A stretch of DNA of 64,000 bases from assembly GCA_020540725.1 (NCBI GenBank), contig JAJBSL010000003.1:62001-126000 (forward strand), read 5' to 3'. Every line of letters starts with the position of its first letter. Position 1 is the first letter of the stretch. A model generated the notes under the pieces. The model did not search any database, was not told where the DNA came from, and saw nothing but the letters and a program-made list of their open reading frames with translations. Source of the stretch: Lachnospiraceae bacterium EP-SM-12S-S03. GTDB lineage: Bacteria; Bacillota; Clostridia; Lachnospirales; Lachnospiraceae. The translations under genes were made by a program, and so were the position numbers. Below are positions 26,072 through 34,918 of the stretch, in pieces.

Positions 26072-27310
26072 TTATTTCATGCTATCTACGTTTAAAACAG
26101 TTTTTAATAATACTTCGCAGCCTTTTCTGATATCTTCTTTTTCTGTAAATTCATATCTGGAATGGCTGATTCCTCCCTTACTTGGAACAAAAATCATTCC
26201 TGTCGGAAATACCGGTGCCATGGTAAGTGAATCGTGAAATGCGCCGCTTGGGATGACCGCGTAATCATAGCCAAGTTCTTTTACCGATGCTTCAATCGTA
26301 TCTTTTACCCAATCAGCCATCGGTTCCGGTGCGTGGTCAGATATTTTCTTAAAAGTAAAATCAAATCCACCTTCTTTACATATTCTTTGCAAATATGCCA
26401 ATGCCTGCTCTTCCACAGCGTCCATAACGGCTTGATTCTGATCCCGGATTTCCAGATGGAACATACATGTTCCCGGAATGACATTCACGGAGTTTGGTGT
26501 CACCTTTATCGTTCCTACCGTAGCAACTGTGAATTCTGTGCCGTTTTCTTTTACAATTTCCGGAATCTTCGCAATGAACGATGATGCCGCTACAAGTGCA
26601 TCTTTCCTGTCGCTCATAGCCGTACTTCCCGCATGGTTCGCTTCTCCTTTGATCTCTATTTCAAATCTTGTCACACCTGCAATAGAGGAAACAACTCCTA
26701 CAGATCTGCCCGTCTTATCCAGACGTGCGCCCTGTTCTACATGAAGCTCGAGGAAACATTTGAGAGAATCTTTTGCTTTTTTTGCTTTCATAAAATCTTC
26801 TACATGAATCCCGTAGCTTTTCACCACTTCTTTTCTTTCCATCCCGTACATATCCACATCTGTCCCGGATGCATGCGTATCCACTCCGCAGATTGCACTG
26901 CTTCCCAGTAGCCCGCTTCCGAACCGAAAGCCTTCTTCGTCTGTAAATACAATCACTTCAATGGGATGATTCGGAACATAGCCTGCGTCTTTCATTGCCT
27001 CGCATACCGCAAGACCTCCCACACAACCTACAACACCATCATATTTTCCTCCATCCGGAACCGTATCCAGATGGGATCCCATTGCAATCGCCGGAAGTGT
27101 TGGATCTTTCCCTTCCATTCTGGCAATCACATTCCCTGCTTCATCCACTCTTGTCGGGATTCCGATACTTTCGAACCAACTTCTGAAAAGTTCCCGTCCT
27201 TTTACATCTTCCTTTGAATACGCGATTCTGGAAAACGTTCCGTCCGGCTGTTCTCCGCATTTGTAAATCTCCTCTAAATGGATAATTACTTTTTCTGCGT
27301 CAATTACCAT
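26072..27310 (-). CDS. M20 amidohydrolase: allantoate amidohydrolase / N-carbamoyl-L-amino acid hydrolase
   Basis: A 412-residue zinc or manganese hydrolase of the AllC/AmaB group. Metal-site residues are visible: H80 in GSHLDTVPDGGKYDG, D91 in the same motif, the Glu pair in FTDEEGFRF (near 125-126), H190 in LELHVEQG, and a C-terminal PSKGGISHSRYEFT. The dimerisation domain spans ~215-330. The reaction would release CO2 and NH3 from allantoate or from an N-carbamoyl amino acid, the step after the amidohydrolases of this island. The start used lies 8 nt after AGGAGG; 22 further upstream codons lack a site. It is the first gene of the M20-DAO-etfB-etfA operon. Confidence 0.85.
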   Translation of the reverse strand: MVIDAEKVIIHLEEIYKCGEQPDGTFSRIAYSKEDVKGRELFRSWFESIGIPTRVDEAGNVIARMEGKDPTLPAIAMGSHLDTVPDGGKYDGVVGCVGGLAVCEAMKDAGYVPNHPIEVIVFTDEEGFRFGSGLLGSSAICGVDTHASGTDVDMYGMERKEVVKSYGIHVEDFMKAKKAKDSLKCFLELHVEQGARLDKTGRSVGVVSSIAGVTRFEIEIKGEANHAGSTAMSDRKDALVAASSFIAKIPEIVKENGTEFTVATVGTIKVTPNSVNVIPGTCMFHLEIRDQNQAVMDAVEEQALAYLQRICKEGGFDFTFKKISDHAPEPMADWVKDTIEASVKELGYDYAVIPSGAFHDSLTMAPVFPTGMIFVPSKGGISHSRYEFTEKEDIRKGCEVLLKTVLNVDSMK

Positions 27311-27471
27311 TTTCCCTTCCTCCTTGACAAAATCCATAAAAACAAACCTTATTTTTTGTATAACTTGCTCAGACAACTCTTAACTTCATATATCATCTTG
27401 TCTATATTTGACATTATAGTTTATTTTTTAACAATTTGCATCTGCACATTGTGACAAAAATAACAAAAGCA

Positions 27472-27494
27472 TTTTATCCAGTTAAGATAAAATT
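27472..27494 (-). terminator. Terminator after the PucR-family gene
   Basis: On the minus strand an 8-bp stem (ATTTTATC/GATAAAAT) with a 7-base loop is followed by GC and a T-rich tail. It lies 8 bp after the regulator stop, separating it from the M20 operon. Confidence 0.65.
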
Positions 27495-27502
27495 CTCCTT
27501 GC

Positions 27503-29197
27503 TTATTCATATTCTTCATTTAACTTATCTAACATTTTACATACGATAATCCCAATTCTGACGCTCAACATCTCTCTTGCATCATCAAACCGCATACCGG
27601 TAATATCTGCAATCTTCTCAATTCGGTATGCCACCGTTTTATAATGAACATGCAATTCCTGTGCTGTCTTCATCAGGTTCTGATTGTAGTCCAGATACGT
27701 GCGAAGCGTTAATAACAAATCACCTTTTTGGCTTTTTTTATCCGCATAAAGCTTCTGCAGGCTCTCCGGAATATATTCCTGCAATTCTTCTTTCGTCTTA
27801 AGGCCTGATAAAAGTTTCAGAATTCCCATATCTGAAAACATCAAAATATTAGCCCCTTCTTTCCCGAATACATCTCCTGCAATATCAAGAAATTCCAACG
27901 CATCGCTGGCTTCCCGGTAACTATGTTTTAAGTTCACAACTCCTTCTGCTTTTTTCCCGACTCCTACTTTGATATCAAAATTCTTTTTCTGTTCTTGTAC
28001 GAATCCCTGTAATTTCTCTACGGAAGACTTCATAAATTCCCGAAACGCGTTTTCCTGTACATCTGTATCCGTCGCTTCTACGACAATTACTTTATCAAGG
28101 TCATTCAAGATCACAGCTTTCGGAAAGCATCTCCTTGTTCCTTCCTTCAGAATATTGACATCGCTCACTTTAATATTAATATCCTTTGGTTCTTTTCCCT
28201 TCCTGTAATCCATCCCGAACACAACGGCGCGGTAAACTCCTCCGAACGACATTCCAAGGAGACTTACATTTTTCTTCATCTCTTCTATGGAATGCGTCTC
28301 ACCATTCAGAATATTATGGAGAATATCATTCTGATACTTTTTCTCCAGTTCCAGTACTGCATATCTTCTGGATAATTCGTACTGCAAAGCAGATACGGCA
28401 CTTTCAATTGCGATATAATCCATAACATCCAGCCTCTCTCCTGCTTCTGTTACGATCAGATACATTCTCGTGCCAAACATCTTCTTCAAATGAATCATAT
28501 ACTGATCCACCGTACGTCCCTCGCCATATATACGAACTTTTCTCCGCATATACTGATAGTTCGATGCCGTCTGTGGCTCCACATCACATGGTTCTTCCAA
28601 AATCTCTATATCTCTCGGCATTGTCTTCGTTTCTCCCATACAGACGCCATTCTGGTCATATACTCCTGTCGGATTCCCGATCAGTTTGCTCAGAACAGTA
28701 AGGAGTTTCACAATCCCGTCTTCTTCCGGCTTTAAAGATAGCATCAATGCTTCAAAATTATCACGGGTTGTCTTGAAATACTTCAGTCTCTTCACCTCAT
28801 CACTGAAAAGCTGTTCCATAATTACTTTCATAACATCTTTAAACGACATATCAAATGCTATGGAAAGGCATGGAGTCCCGCTTCTTTCTGCATATTCTTG
28901 AAAAAGTTCTATCTTCTCATCCGCAAGATCCACATTTCTTCCTTTTTTCAAGATCACCGCACTGATTTTCTTACGTTCCAGTTCACGAATACAATCTTCC
29001 ACTTCCGAAAGTGTACAAGACTTAAATGCATATAGTCCTGTAAGCAAAACTTCTCCACCGTTGATAAATTTTACAATATCCGGAGCCTCAATGATGGTAA
29101 CACCTTCAATCTCATTGTCCAGGTACTGTTCTCCTGCAATTACTTTGATTCCGTCTATATTTCCCTTTTCAATCAAATCTCTTACACAATACTTCAT
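27503..29197 (-). CDS. PucR-family transcriptional regulator
   Basis: A 564-residue regulator. The N-terminal PucR domain (about 1-125) includes GVTIIEAPDIVKFINGGEVLLTG. A middle GGDEF-like/CdaR region spans ~290-440, and the C-terminal HTH_30 domain shows LLLTLRTYLDYNQNLMKTAQELHVHYKTVAYRIEKI. PucR of Bacillus subtilis governs purine and allantoin catabolism in response to pathway intermediates such as allantoin or allantoate. Here the gene lies just upstream of the M20-DAO-ETF operon and near the amidohydrolase operon, so it should control both. A TATAAT box lies ~55 bp before the start, with no good -35. AAAGGGG is the ribosome site. Confidence 0.88.
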   Translation of the reverse strand: MKYCVRDLIEKGNIDGIKVIAGEQYLDNEIEGVTIIEAPDIVKFINGGEVLLTGLYAFKSCTLSEVEDCIRELERKKISAVILKKGRNVDLADEKIELFQEYAERSGTPCLSIAFDMSFKDVMKVIMEQLFSDEVKRLKYFKTTRDNFEALMLSLKPEEDGIVKLLTVLSKLIGNPTGVYDQNGVCMGETKTMPRDIEILEEPCDVEPQTASNYQYMRRKVRIYGEGRTVDQYMIHLKKMFGTRMYLIVTEAGERLDVMDYIAIESAVSALQYELSRRYAVLELEKKYQNDILHNILNGETHSIEEMKKNVSLLGMSFGGVYRAVVFGMDYRKGKEPKDINIKVSDVNILKEGTRRCFPKAVILNDLDKVIVVEATDTDVQENAFREFMKSSVEKLQGFVQEQKKNFDIKVGVGKKAEGVVNLKHSYREASDALEFLDIAGDVFGKEGANILMFSDMGILKLLSGLKTKEELQEYIPESLQKLYADKKSQKGDLLLTLRTYLDYNQNLMKTAQELHVHYKTVAYRIEKIADITGMRFDDAREMLSVRIGIIVCKMLDKLNEEYE

Positions 29198-29268
29198 AGT
29201 TTTCCCCTTTGTATCCGAATTCTGTATATCTTAGTCATTATAACACTTTTTCACGGAAATAACTATAA

Positions 29269-29311
29269 AAAGGCTCCATCTAAGAATTATAATTTCTCAG
29301 ACAGAGCCTTT
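29269..29311 (-). terminator. Terminator of the ECF/DUF62 operon
   Basis: On the minus strand AAAGGCTC pairs with GAGCCTTT, enclosing a second stem (CTGAGAA with TTCTTAG, one G-U pair), and T5 ends the structure. It starts 12 bp after the S-component stop. Confidence 0.85.
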
Positions 29312-29323
29312 ATTGTTTATTTC

Positions 29324-29887
29324 CTATGATTCTTTGGAAAGACTTCCTTTTTTAGAACGTGTTTTGCTATATAATACAAGCAAAATAGAACCAATCACAC
29401 CTGCTGAAATCGCATTTGTAATTGCAGCCACAATACCTTGTGTAAATACAAGGTTCACCGGTTCAGCATATACTACGATATCAAGTATCGGTGCAACAAC
29501 AACCCATGAGATCACATTGGCAGCAATCTGGAAGACATTAAACATGATAATATCTTTCTTTCCAAATTCTCCTTCCTCTACACGAAGTCTCGGATATACA
29601 AATCCTGTAATAAAGCAGGTTAAACCACTTGCAATTACCCAACTCCACCAGGCAGATCCATACTGGATCGAATCAGAAAGCGCATGTCCGATGAATGAGA
29701 TCAATCCTCCTGCAATCGGCCCGAATAATGCTGCAAAGAATGCACCAATGCCGTATGCTGTCTGGATATCAGTCTCCGGAATACCTGTCGGAATCTTTAC
29801 ATACATAAAAAGTAATGTAAATAACGCCGCTCCCAAGCCTGTTGCAACAATTGTTTTTGTTTTGAATTCAAAAAGTTTTTTCTCCAT
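29324..29887 (-). CDS. ECF transporter S component (PF07155-like)
   Basis: A 187-residue membrane protein with five or six helices. The N-terminus FKTKTIVATGLGAALFTLLF carries the alanine/glycine-rich first helix that docks on EcfT. The region GIGAFFAALFGPIAGGLISFIGHALSDSI is typical of the riboflavin-type S-component family. S components hold the ligand; this one sits with its own T and ATPase subunits, making a group I (dedicated) ECF transporter. It is the last gene of the operon, 40 bp after a DUF62 gene. The ligand cannot be read from sequence; the neighbours suggest a SAM-, nucleoside- or methionine-related compound. Confidence 0.85.
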   Translation of the reverse strand: MEKKLFEFKTKTIVATGLGAALFTLLFMYVKIPTGIPETDIQTAYGIGAFFAALFGPIAGGLISFIGHALSDSIQYGSAWWSWVIASGLTCFITGFVYPRLRVEEGEFGKKDIIMFNVFQIAANVISWVVVAPILDIVVYAEPVNLVFTQGIVAAITNAISAGVIGSILLVLYSKTRSKKGSLSKES

Positions 29888-29927
29888 GCCCTTGTCCTCC
29901 TCATTCTTTCGTAGAAAATTTTTTCAT

Positions 29928-30770
29928 TTATTTTGTAAATTCTATCGTCCACTCCGGACCATAGCTTAAATGATACTGTTCACAGAAACTTCCCTGGCTT
30001 ACTGCCATTGCAACCTTCATCATTTCGTTGTTGTAGATCATTGGCGCACCTTTTTGAGCAAATCCGAAGCTCTGATGGAACAGCACATTCTCCTCAAATA
30101 CTTTCTCACCCTCATGTCTAACAACTACATTGATATGATCTCCGTATGCAAATCCTGCCTCCTGGAATTTTTTTAATGGAATGTTTGTCCAAAGGTTTCC
30201 GAAGTTCGGGTCATTGATCTCAAAAATTCCCTGTGCTTTTCCAGGTTCTACTGTCGGTTCTAAGATTTCATGCTCTACAATCTCTTCTACCGGATATTCC
30301 GGTCCGACACCTTCAAAATCAATGATTCCACTTGCAAGACGGGCTGCTGTATATCCAAACAGATCTCTTCCATGGAAAATAGCAACTCCTTCTGTTCCTT
30401 TGCCACGCAGACGATTCACAGATTCATCAATCTCACGTACTGCCTCAATTCCAATGAAGCGTTTTACATGAGTTAAACTTCCGTTATCCGGTGTCACAAT
30501 ATAGTATCCGTCTACTGTTTTTGCTACACAGGCACGACGACTTGTTCCAACCCCCGGGTCTACAACTGACACATAGATTGTTCCTTCCGGCCAGAACTGA
30601 AGGCTCTGGTACAAACGATAACTGGCACTCCAAGTATCATACTGTGGAAGTTCATGTGTTCCATCCATGATTTCAAGTTCGCGGTCAACGGTTTTCACAA
30701 CACCGTACATTGAGCTTACCGCACCCTCTTTGTAAGTAAAATCTGTCTGAAAAACTAAAATTGGTTTCAT
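29928..30770 (-). CDS. SAM hydroxide adenosyltransferase (DUF62), copy 1
   Basis: A 280-residue member of the SAM hydrolase/chlorinase/fluorinase superfamily. It keeps the Asp-Arg-His triad known from archaeal DUF62 hydrolases: D71 and R78 in DPGVGTSRR, and H133 in FHGRD. The N-terminus (ILVFQTDF, with D10) binds the adenosyl part. Known DUF62 enzymes split S-adenosylmethionine into adenosine and methionine with an activated water; halogenating relatives lack this triad. There is no signal peptide. It lies between EcfT (21 bp) and the S component (40 bp), which is unusual for a metabolic enzyme and ties it to the transported ligand. Confidence 0.85.
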   Translation of the reverse strand: MKPILVFQTDFTYKEGAVSSMYGVVKTVDRELEIMDGTHELPQYDTWSASYRLYQSLQFWPEGTIYVSVVDPGVGTSRRACVAKTVDGYYIVTPDNGSLTHVKRFIGIEAVREIDESVNRLRGKGTEGVAIFHGRDLFGYTAARLASGIIDFEGVGPEYPVEEIVEHEILEPTVEPGKAQGIFEINDPNFGNLWTNIPLKKFQEAGFAYGDHINVVVRHEGEKVFEENVLFHQSFGFAQKGAPMIYNNEMMKVAMAVSQGSFCEQYHLSYGPEWTIEFTK

Positions 30771-30791
30771 ATTGTTTCCTCCTTGAAAATA

Positions 30792-31625
30792 TTATACAAA
30801 CGGGTTCCAGAATCTTGAACCATTCACCAAAAACGTAAGTATCAGCGAACCTGCCAGCACTAAAAGCCCGAATAGCATTGAAATGTAATCACCTTTTTTC
30901 AAAGGTTTTGCTACGTACCATGTACGTTTTTTATGTTTTCCGAATCCACGAAGATCCATAGCATTACTAATCAGTTCAATTCGATCTAATGTCGAAAAAA
31001 TCAAAGGCACGCAGATATTCATCATATTTTTTACCCGGGTACCAAATTTTTCTTTCTTGGACAAATCCAACCCTCTGCTTTGTTGTGCCAATGCAATATT
31101 CTGATAGTCACGAATCATATCCGGAAAATACCGAAGGGTCAAAGACAGTGCATATGCCCCCTTGTAGTTACAGCCTACTCTGTTGATCGATGCAGCAAAC
31201 TCACTCGGATTTGTTGTCAAAAGGAAAATCATTCCCATCGGAACAACCGATGCATATTTTGTTATCTTTGTAATCTGATATAAAAGTTGTTCCTGTGTCA
31301 CAATATATCTTGTACTGAATCGGAAAAGTTCGTGCTTGGTTCCATATATTTCTACCCCGTACTGAGGGCTGAAAAGATATGTCAGTACAAAGTTCATAAT
31401 AAGAAATATAATCACATAAATCGTCATCAACTTAATCTGCTTAAATTGTAATCCTGATATTTTGAAAAAAATAACAGAAAGAAACATGACAAATAAGATA
31501 TATCGGATGTCATAAGAAAACATGACCGCAAATGTCATACAAATAAAACATACAAGTTTTGTAAGTCCTGATAGATTAAATATAAAATTGTCTCTATCAA
31601 TATAATCAAATAACTTCGCTTTCAT
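30792..31625 (-). CDS. ecfT: ECF transporter T component
   Basis: A 277-residue transmembrane scaffold of an energy-coupling-factor transporter. It has about five membrane helices and the cytoplasmic coupling motifs LAQQSRGLD (~160) and NAMDLRGFG (~210), the Ala/Ser-Arg-Gly pattern through which EcfT grips the ATPases. The ATG used overlaps the upstream stop codon (TAATG), a usual sign of coupled translation; an in-frame ATG three codons earlier is also possible. It joins the double ATPase and the S component of the same operon. Confidence 0.88.
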   Translation of the reverse strand: MKAKLFDYIDRDNFIFNLSGLTKLVCFICMTFAVMFSYDIRYILFVMFLSVIFFKISGLQFKQIKLMTIYVIIFLIMNFVLTYLFSPQYGVEIYGTKHELFRFSTRYIVTQEQLLYQITKITKYASVVPMGMIFLLTTNPSEFAASINRVGCNYKGAYALSLTLRYFPDMIRDYQNIALAQQSRGLDLSKKEKFGTRVKNMMNICVPLIFSTLDRIELISNAMDLRGFGKHKKRTWYVAKPLKKGDYISMLFGLLVLAGSLILTFLVNGSRFWNPFV

Positions 31626-33340
31626 TATCGGCATGTCCCCCTTTCGTAATCGATGAAATTCTGCACAAATGCAGACGGATCCTCGATTCCTGACTTCACT
31701 GCCAGTTCATAGAGGGATGTTGTCTTTAAATTTGCCGCATCGGCAATTTCTTCATTTGTCAGGATATCCACTGCTCTCGCATCGCCGATCTTCTCTCCCC
31801 CGGAAATTACGATGGCATGCGGTGTATATTCCAACATCAGGTGCATATCATGTGTGATCATAATGATCGTAACCCCATCTTCATTCAACCGCTTCAAAAA
31901 TTCCATGATTTCTGTATAATGGTGATAATCCTGACCTGCAGTAGGCTCGTCCAGAATCAGAATCTGCGGTTCCAATGTAAGCATAGATGCAATTGTAACA
32001 CGTTTTTTCTGTCCGAAACTTAATGCTGATATCGGCCACTTTTTAAACGGAGCAAGTCCGCAAATCTTTAATGCCTTGTCAACCTTCTTCTCAATCTCTT
32101 CTTCCGCGACACCACGAATGCGAAGTCCCAAAGCAACTTCATCATAGATCATCGGCTTACAGATCATCTGGTTTGGATTCTGCATTACGTATCCAATTTT
32201 GTAAGACCGTTCTTTGATTGTCTGTCCTTTCAGATCTTCTCCTTGAAAACGAATCTTTCCATCATCTTCCGTTACAAACCCACAGATGACTTTGGCAAGA
32301 GTACTTTTCCCCGCACCGTTCGTACCAACGATACTGACCATTTCCCCCTCGCGGATTTTGAAGCTTACATCTTTTAGAATTTTACGTTTCTTTGTATACT
32401 GAAAGCTTAAATGCTCCGCCTCCAGAATCGTCGGACGTTCCTCTGTCTGCTTTTTCGGAGCCTGCTCCCTGTTCCATTTTTGAATCTGCTCTTTAATCTC
32501 ATCTATTTCAAGCGTTTCAAGACGTCCGGCATGCAACTTCGGAGTGACAGTAATCCCTGCATATTTCATAGCTGTTACATGAAGCGGTTCACGGATGCCA
32601 AGTTTTGGCAAAATGTTTGCTGCCATCAGTTCATCCGGACTCATATCCGCAGCGATTCGTCCCTCGCTGACTACAATAATACGATCCACCTCCCGATACA
32701 GCACATCTTCCAATCGATGTTCCACAATCACTACTGTTTTTTTCGATTGTTTCCACACGCGGTCTATCAGATCAATTGCCGTCTTTCCTGTGGAAGGATC
32801 TAAGTTTGCAAGCGGTTCATCAAAAAGCAGAATATCTACATCATCCACAAGTACACCTGCAAAAGAAACCCGTTGTTTCTGCCCTCCGGATAATTCAAAC
32901 GGCGACGATTTCAAAAGGTTCCCCATATCCACCATTTCGGCAACTTTCTGCACAGTTTCTTTCATCTTCGACTGTTCTACACAATCATTTTCCAGGGCAA
33001 ACGCAATATCCTCTCCAACCGTCAACCCGATGAACTGTCCGTCTGCATCCTGAAGCACAGTTCCAACCTTCTTAGACAGTTCGAAGATATTCATTTCACG
33101 TGTTTCTTTTCCGCATATTTTCAAACTTCCGTGAATCTCCCCTTTATATGCAAACGGAATCAATCCGTTCAGGCAATGTCCAAGGGTACTTTTCCCACTT
33201 CCACTCGGTCCTACGATCAGTACTTTCTCCCCCTCATAAATACGCAGGTTAATATCATGCAGTGTTGGTTCTGCCTGACTAAAATACTGAAAGTTAAAAT
33301 CCTCAAACTCAATTACAGGGTTACGTTCTCTCTCACTCAT
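31625..33340 (-). CDS. ECF transporter ATPase with two fused ABC domains
   Basis: A 571-residue protein with two complete ABC cassettes, equivalent to EcfA1 and EcfA2 in one chain. Domain 1 (~8-240) has Walker A GPSGSGKST, signature ELSGGQKQR, Walker B VDILLFDEP and switch His in VIVEHRLE. Domain 2 (~305-540) has GTNGAGKST, ALSFGQKKR, QILILDEPTAGQD and IMITHDMH. All catalytic motifs are intact. Fused ATPases of this kind occur in dedicated ECF systems. AGGAGG precedes the ATG, and its last base overlaps ecfT. It powers uptake of the S-component ligand. Confidence 0.92.
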   Translation of the reverse strand: MSERERNPVIEFEDFNFQYFSQAEPTLHDINLRIYEGEKVLIVGPSGSGKSTLGHCLNGLIPFAYKGEIHGSLKICGKETREMNIFELSKKVGTVLQDADGQFIGLTVGEDIAFALENDCVEQSKMKETVQKVAEMVDMGNLLKSSPFELSGGQKQRVSFAGVLVDDVDILLFDEPLANLDPSTGKTAIDLIDRVWKQSKKTVVIVEHRLEDVLYREVDRIIVVSEGRIAADMSPDELMAANILPKLGIREPLHVTAMKYAGITVTPKLHAGRLETLEIDEIKEQIQKWNREQAPKKQTEERPTILEAEHLSFQYTKKRKILKDVSFKIREGEMVSIVGTNGAGKSTLAKVICGFVTEDDGKIRFQGEDLKGQTIKERSYKIGYVMQNPNQMICKPMIYDEVALGLRIRGVAEEEIEKKVDKALKICGLAPFKKWPISALSFGQKKRVTIASMLTLEPQILILDEPTAGQDYHHYTEIMEFLKRLNEDGVTIIMITHDMHLMLEYTPHAIVISGGEKIGDARAVDILTNEEIADAANLKTTSLYELAVKSGIEDPSAFVQNFIDYERGTCR

Positions 33341-33355
33341 CTTTTCCTCCTGTCC

Positions 33356-34900
33356 CTACCATCTGCACTCGATCTGATATTTTCCGGAAGAAAAATAGTA
33401 TTTGATCCGCGCAATCGGTCTGTGATGTTTATCAAAAAGCAGTTGTTCAAAGTGTAATAATGGTGTTCCCCGTTCTACTTGCAAAAACGGAATGACCTGA
33501 TCGTCAGCTTCCATAAGCTGCGCCATAAGTTTACATGAATCTGCTAGGCAATACACACCTTTATCCATGAATTTTACGAGCTGCTCTTCTGATCCCGGAT
33601 CGATCTGATTTTCTTTCAGAACTTTCACCGGAACTTGCAGAAAACTCTGCCCGATCGGTCCATCCACACTCTCATACACATTATTGCTTGCCAGTACTTC
33701 TTCCCCCTCAGAAAGCTCCAGCTTAATTTGTGCTATCCTGGTTGGTTTTCCAAAATTATATTCTGGTTTAATACGGACAATCTCTTCCAGCGCATCTTCT
33801 GAAAGAAAGTTATATATTTTATCTTTCTGCTTTTTCTCACTATCGTAGGAAACAAAAGTTCCCTTCCCCTGTCTTTTATAAATATACCCATCCTGATTTA
33901 ATATGGTCAGCGCCTGTCTCAGGGTATTTCTGCTGACTTTATATTTTTCGGAAAGAACATTCTCCGAAGGGAGAAGACTTCCCGTCTTGTAAATACCATT
34001 TATGATATCTTCATATAACTGGTTATAAATCGGAATATAACTCGGAAGTTCCTTTGCCTCATGTTCAGATGGAATCTCCGCTTTCTTCCCGGCCGGCTTT
34101 GTAAGCGTTCCCCATACTCCTGCTTTTTTGAAACCAATCCGTTTGTAAAGGCTATGCGCCTCTTCCTGCATACTGAACAGACACGGACGTTTCCCTTCAG
34201 CAAAAATATCTCTGCAAAGCCTGCTTACAATTCTTCCTCCAAGTCCCTGTTTCCGATACTTCGGCGCAACACCGACGCCACCAATCATCATGGTCACTTC
34301 ACATCCCGCCGCACTGTTGGCATGGGCAATGATTTCCCCATCTTTTCTTATAATGTAATGTACGCCACATTTCTTTTCAATACGATCGGCAATCATTTGC
34401 CTGGATGTGTAAAGGCCTTTCAGTTCATCAATGCTCTGAAGGAAAGCGAAGATATCATCTACGTCTTTGCTTTCTGCTCTGCAGATGTCCCCGCAGCCCT
34501 TCACAGCATGTTCCCCTTCCACCGTTTCATCTTCCAGTTCCTCTTTATGATCCAGAAGATACAAATTTCTTGCATCCAAAGCGTATTCCTGCAAAACTTC
34601 TTTTAACTCCTGCACAGTTTCATATTTTCCCATGATCACATCAGGAGTATATGTTGCAAACAACTGCTTCAAAAACGGAATATTTACCCGGTTTTCTTTT
34701 GAGTATAAAAGGAAGTTCTGATAGAAACAAAGGTATACACCCCTGATCTCTCCTTCATCCTCATCTGCATAAACTGTCTGAAATGGCTCTTCAAATCCAA
34801 AATCATCAATGTCAGCCAATAAAAAAGTATTGTAGACAGCCTCCTCTTTGAGATAGGATGTCAGTCTGTCTCTATCTTCTACGGTACATTTTCTAACCAT
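33356..34900 (-). CDS. GNAT acetyltransferase-GntR/UTRA fusion regulator
   Basis: A 514-residue fusion. Residues 1-130 look like a degenerate GNAT half (VYNTFLLADIDDFGF). Residues ~135-268 form a typical GNAT domain with the acetyl-CoA loop VAPKYRKQGLGGRI (211-224) and IGFKKAG near the end. After a short linker comes a GntR winged helix (285-350: SYIPIYNQLYEDI, LPSENVLSEKYKVSRNTLRQAL, QGKGTFV). The rest is a UTRA ligand domain of the HutC subfamily, ending RIKYYFSSGKYQIECRW. No stop or frameshift separates the parts. It lies between DUF62 and the ECF ATPase (18 and 15 bp), so it should control this operon. The acetyltransferase substrate is unknown. Confidence 0.88.
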   Translation of the reverse strand: MVRKCTVEDRDRLTSYLKEEAVYNTFLLADIDDFGFEEPFQTVYADEDEGEIRGVYLCFYQNFLLYSKENRVNIPFLKQLFATYTPDVIMGKYETVQELKEVLQEYALDARNLYLLDHKEELEDETVEGEHAVKGCGDICRAESKDVDDIFAFLQSIDELKGLYTSRQMIADRIEKKCGVHYIIRKDGEIIAHANSAAGCEVTMMIGGVGVAPKYRKQGLGGRIVSRLCRDIFAEGKRPCLFSMQEEAHSLYKRIGFKKAGVWGTLTKPAGKKAEIPSEHEAKELPSYIPIYNQLYEDIINGIYKTGSLLPSENVLSEKYKVSRNTLRQALTILNQDGYIYKRQGKGTFVSYDSEKKQKDKIYNFLSEDALEEIVRIKPEYNFGKPTRIAQIKLELSEGEEVLASNNVYESVDGPIGQSFLQVPVKVLKENQIDPGSEEQLVKFMDKGVYCLADSCKLMAQLMEADDQVIPFLQVERGTPLLHFEQLLFDKHHRPIARIKYYFSSGKYQIECRW

Positions 34901-34918
34901 ACCGTCTCCTTTCCGATA

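Noticed and set aside
24039..27310. ETF as part of a butyrate (bcd-etfBA) operon
   Set aside because: No acyl-CoA dehydrogenase, crotonase or thiolase is adjacent; the neighbours are a DAO flavoprotein and an M20 amidohydrolase.
29313..29969. 218-codon open frame on the + strand
   Set aside because: Antisense to the ECF S component and its terminator; it reads as a mirror of that gene, with no domain of its own.
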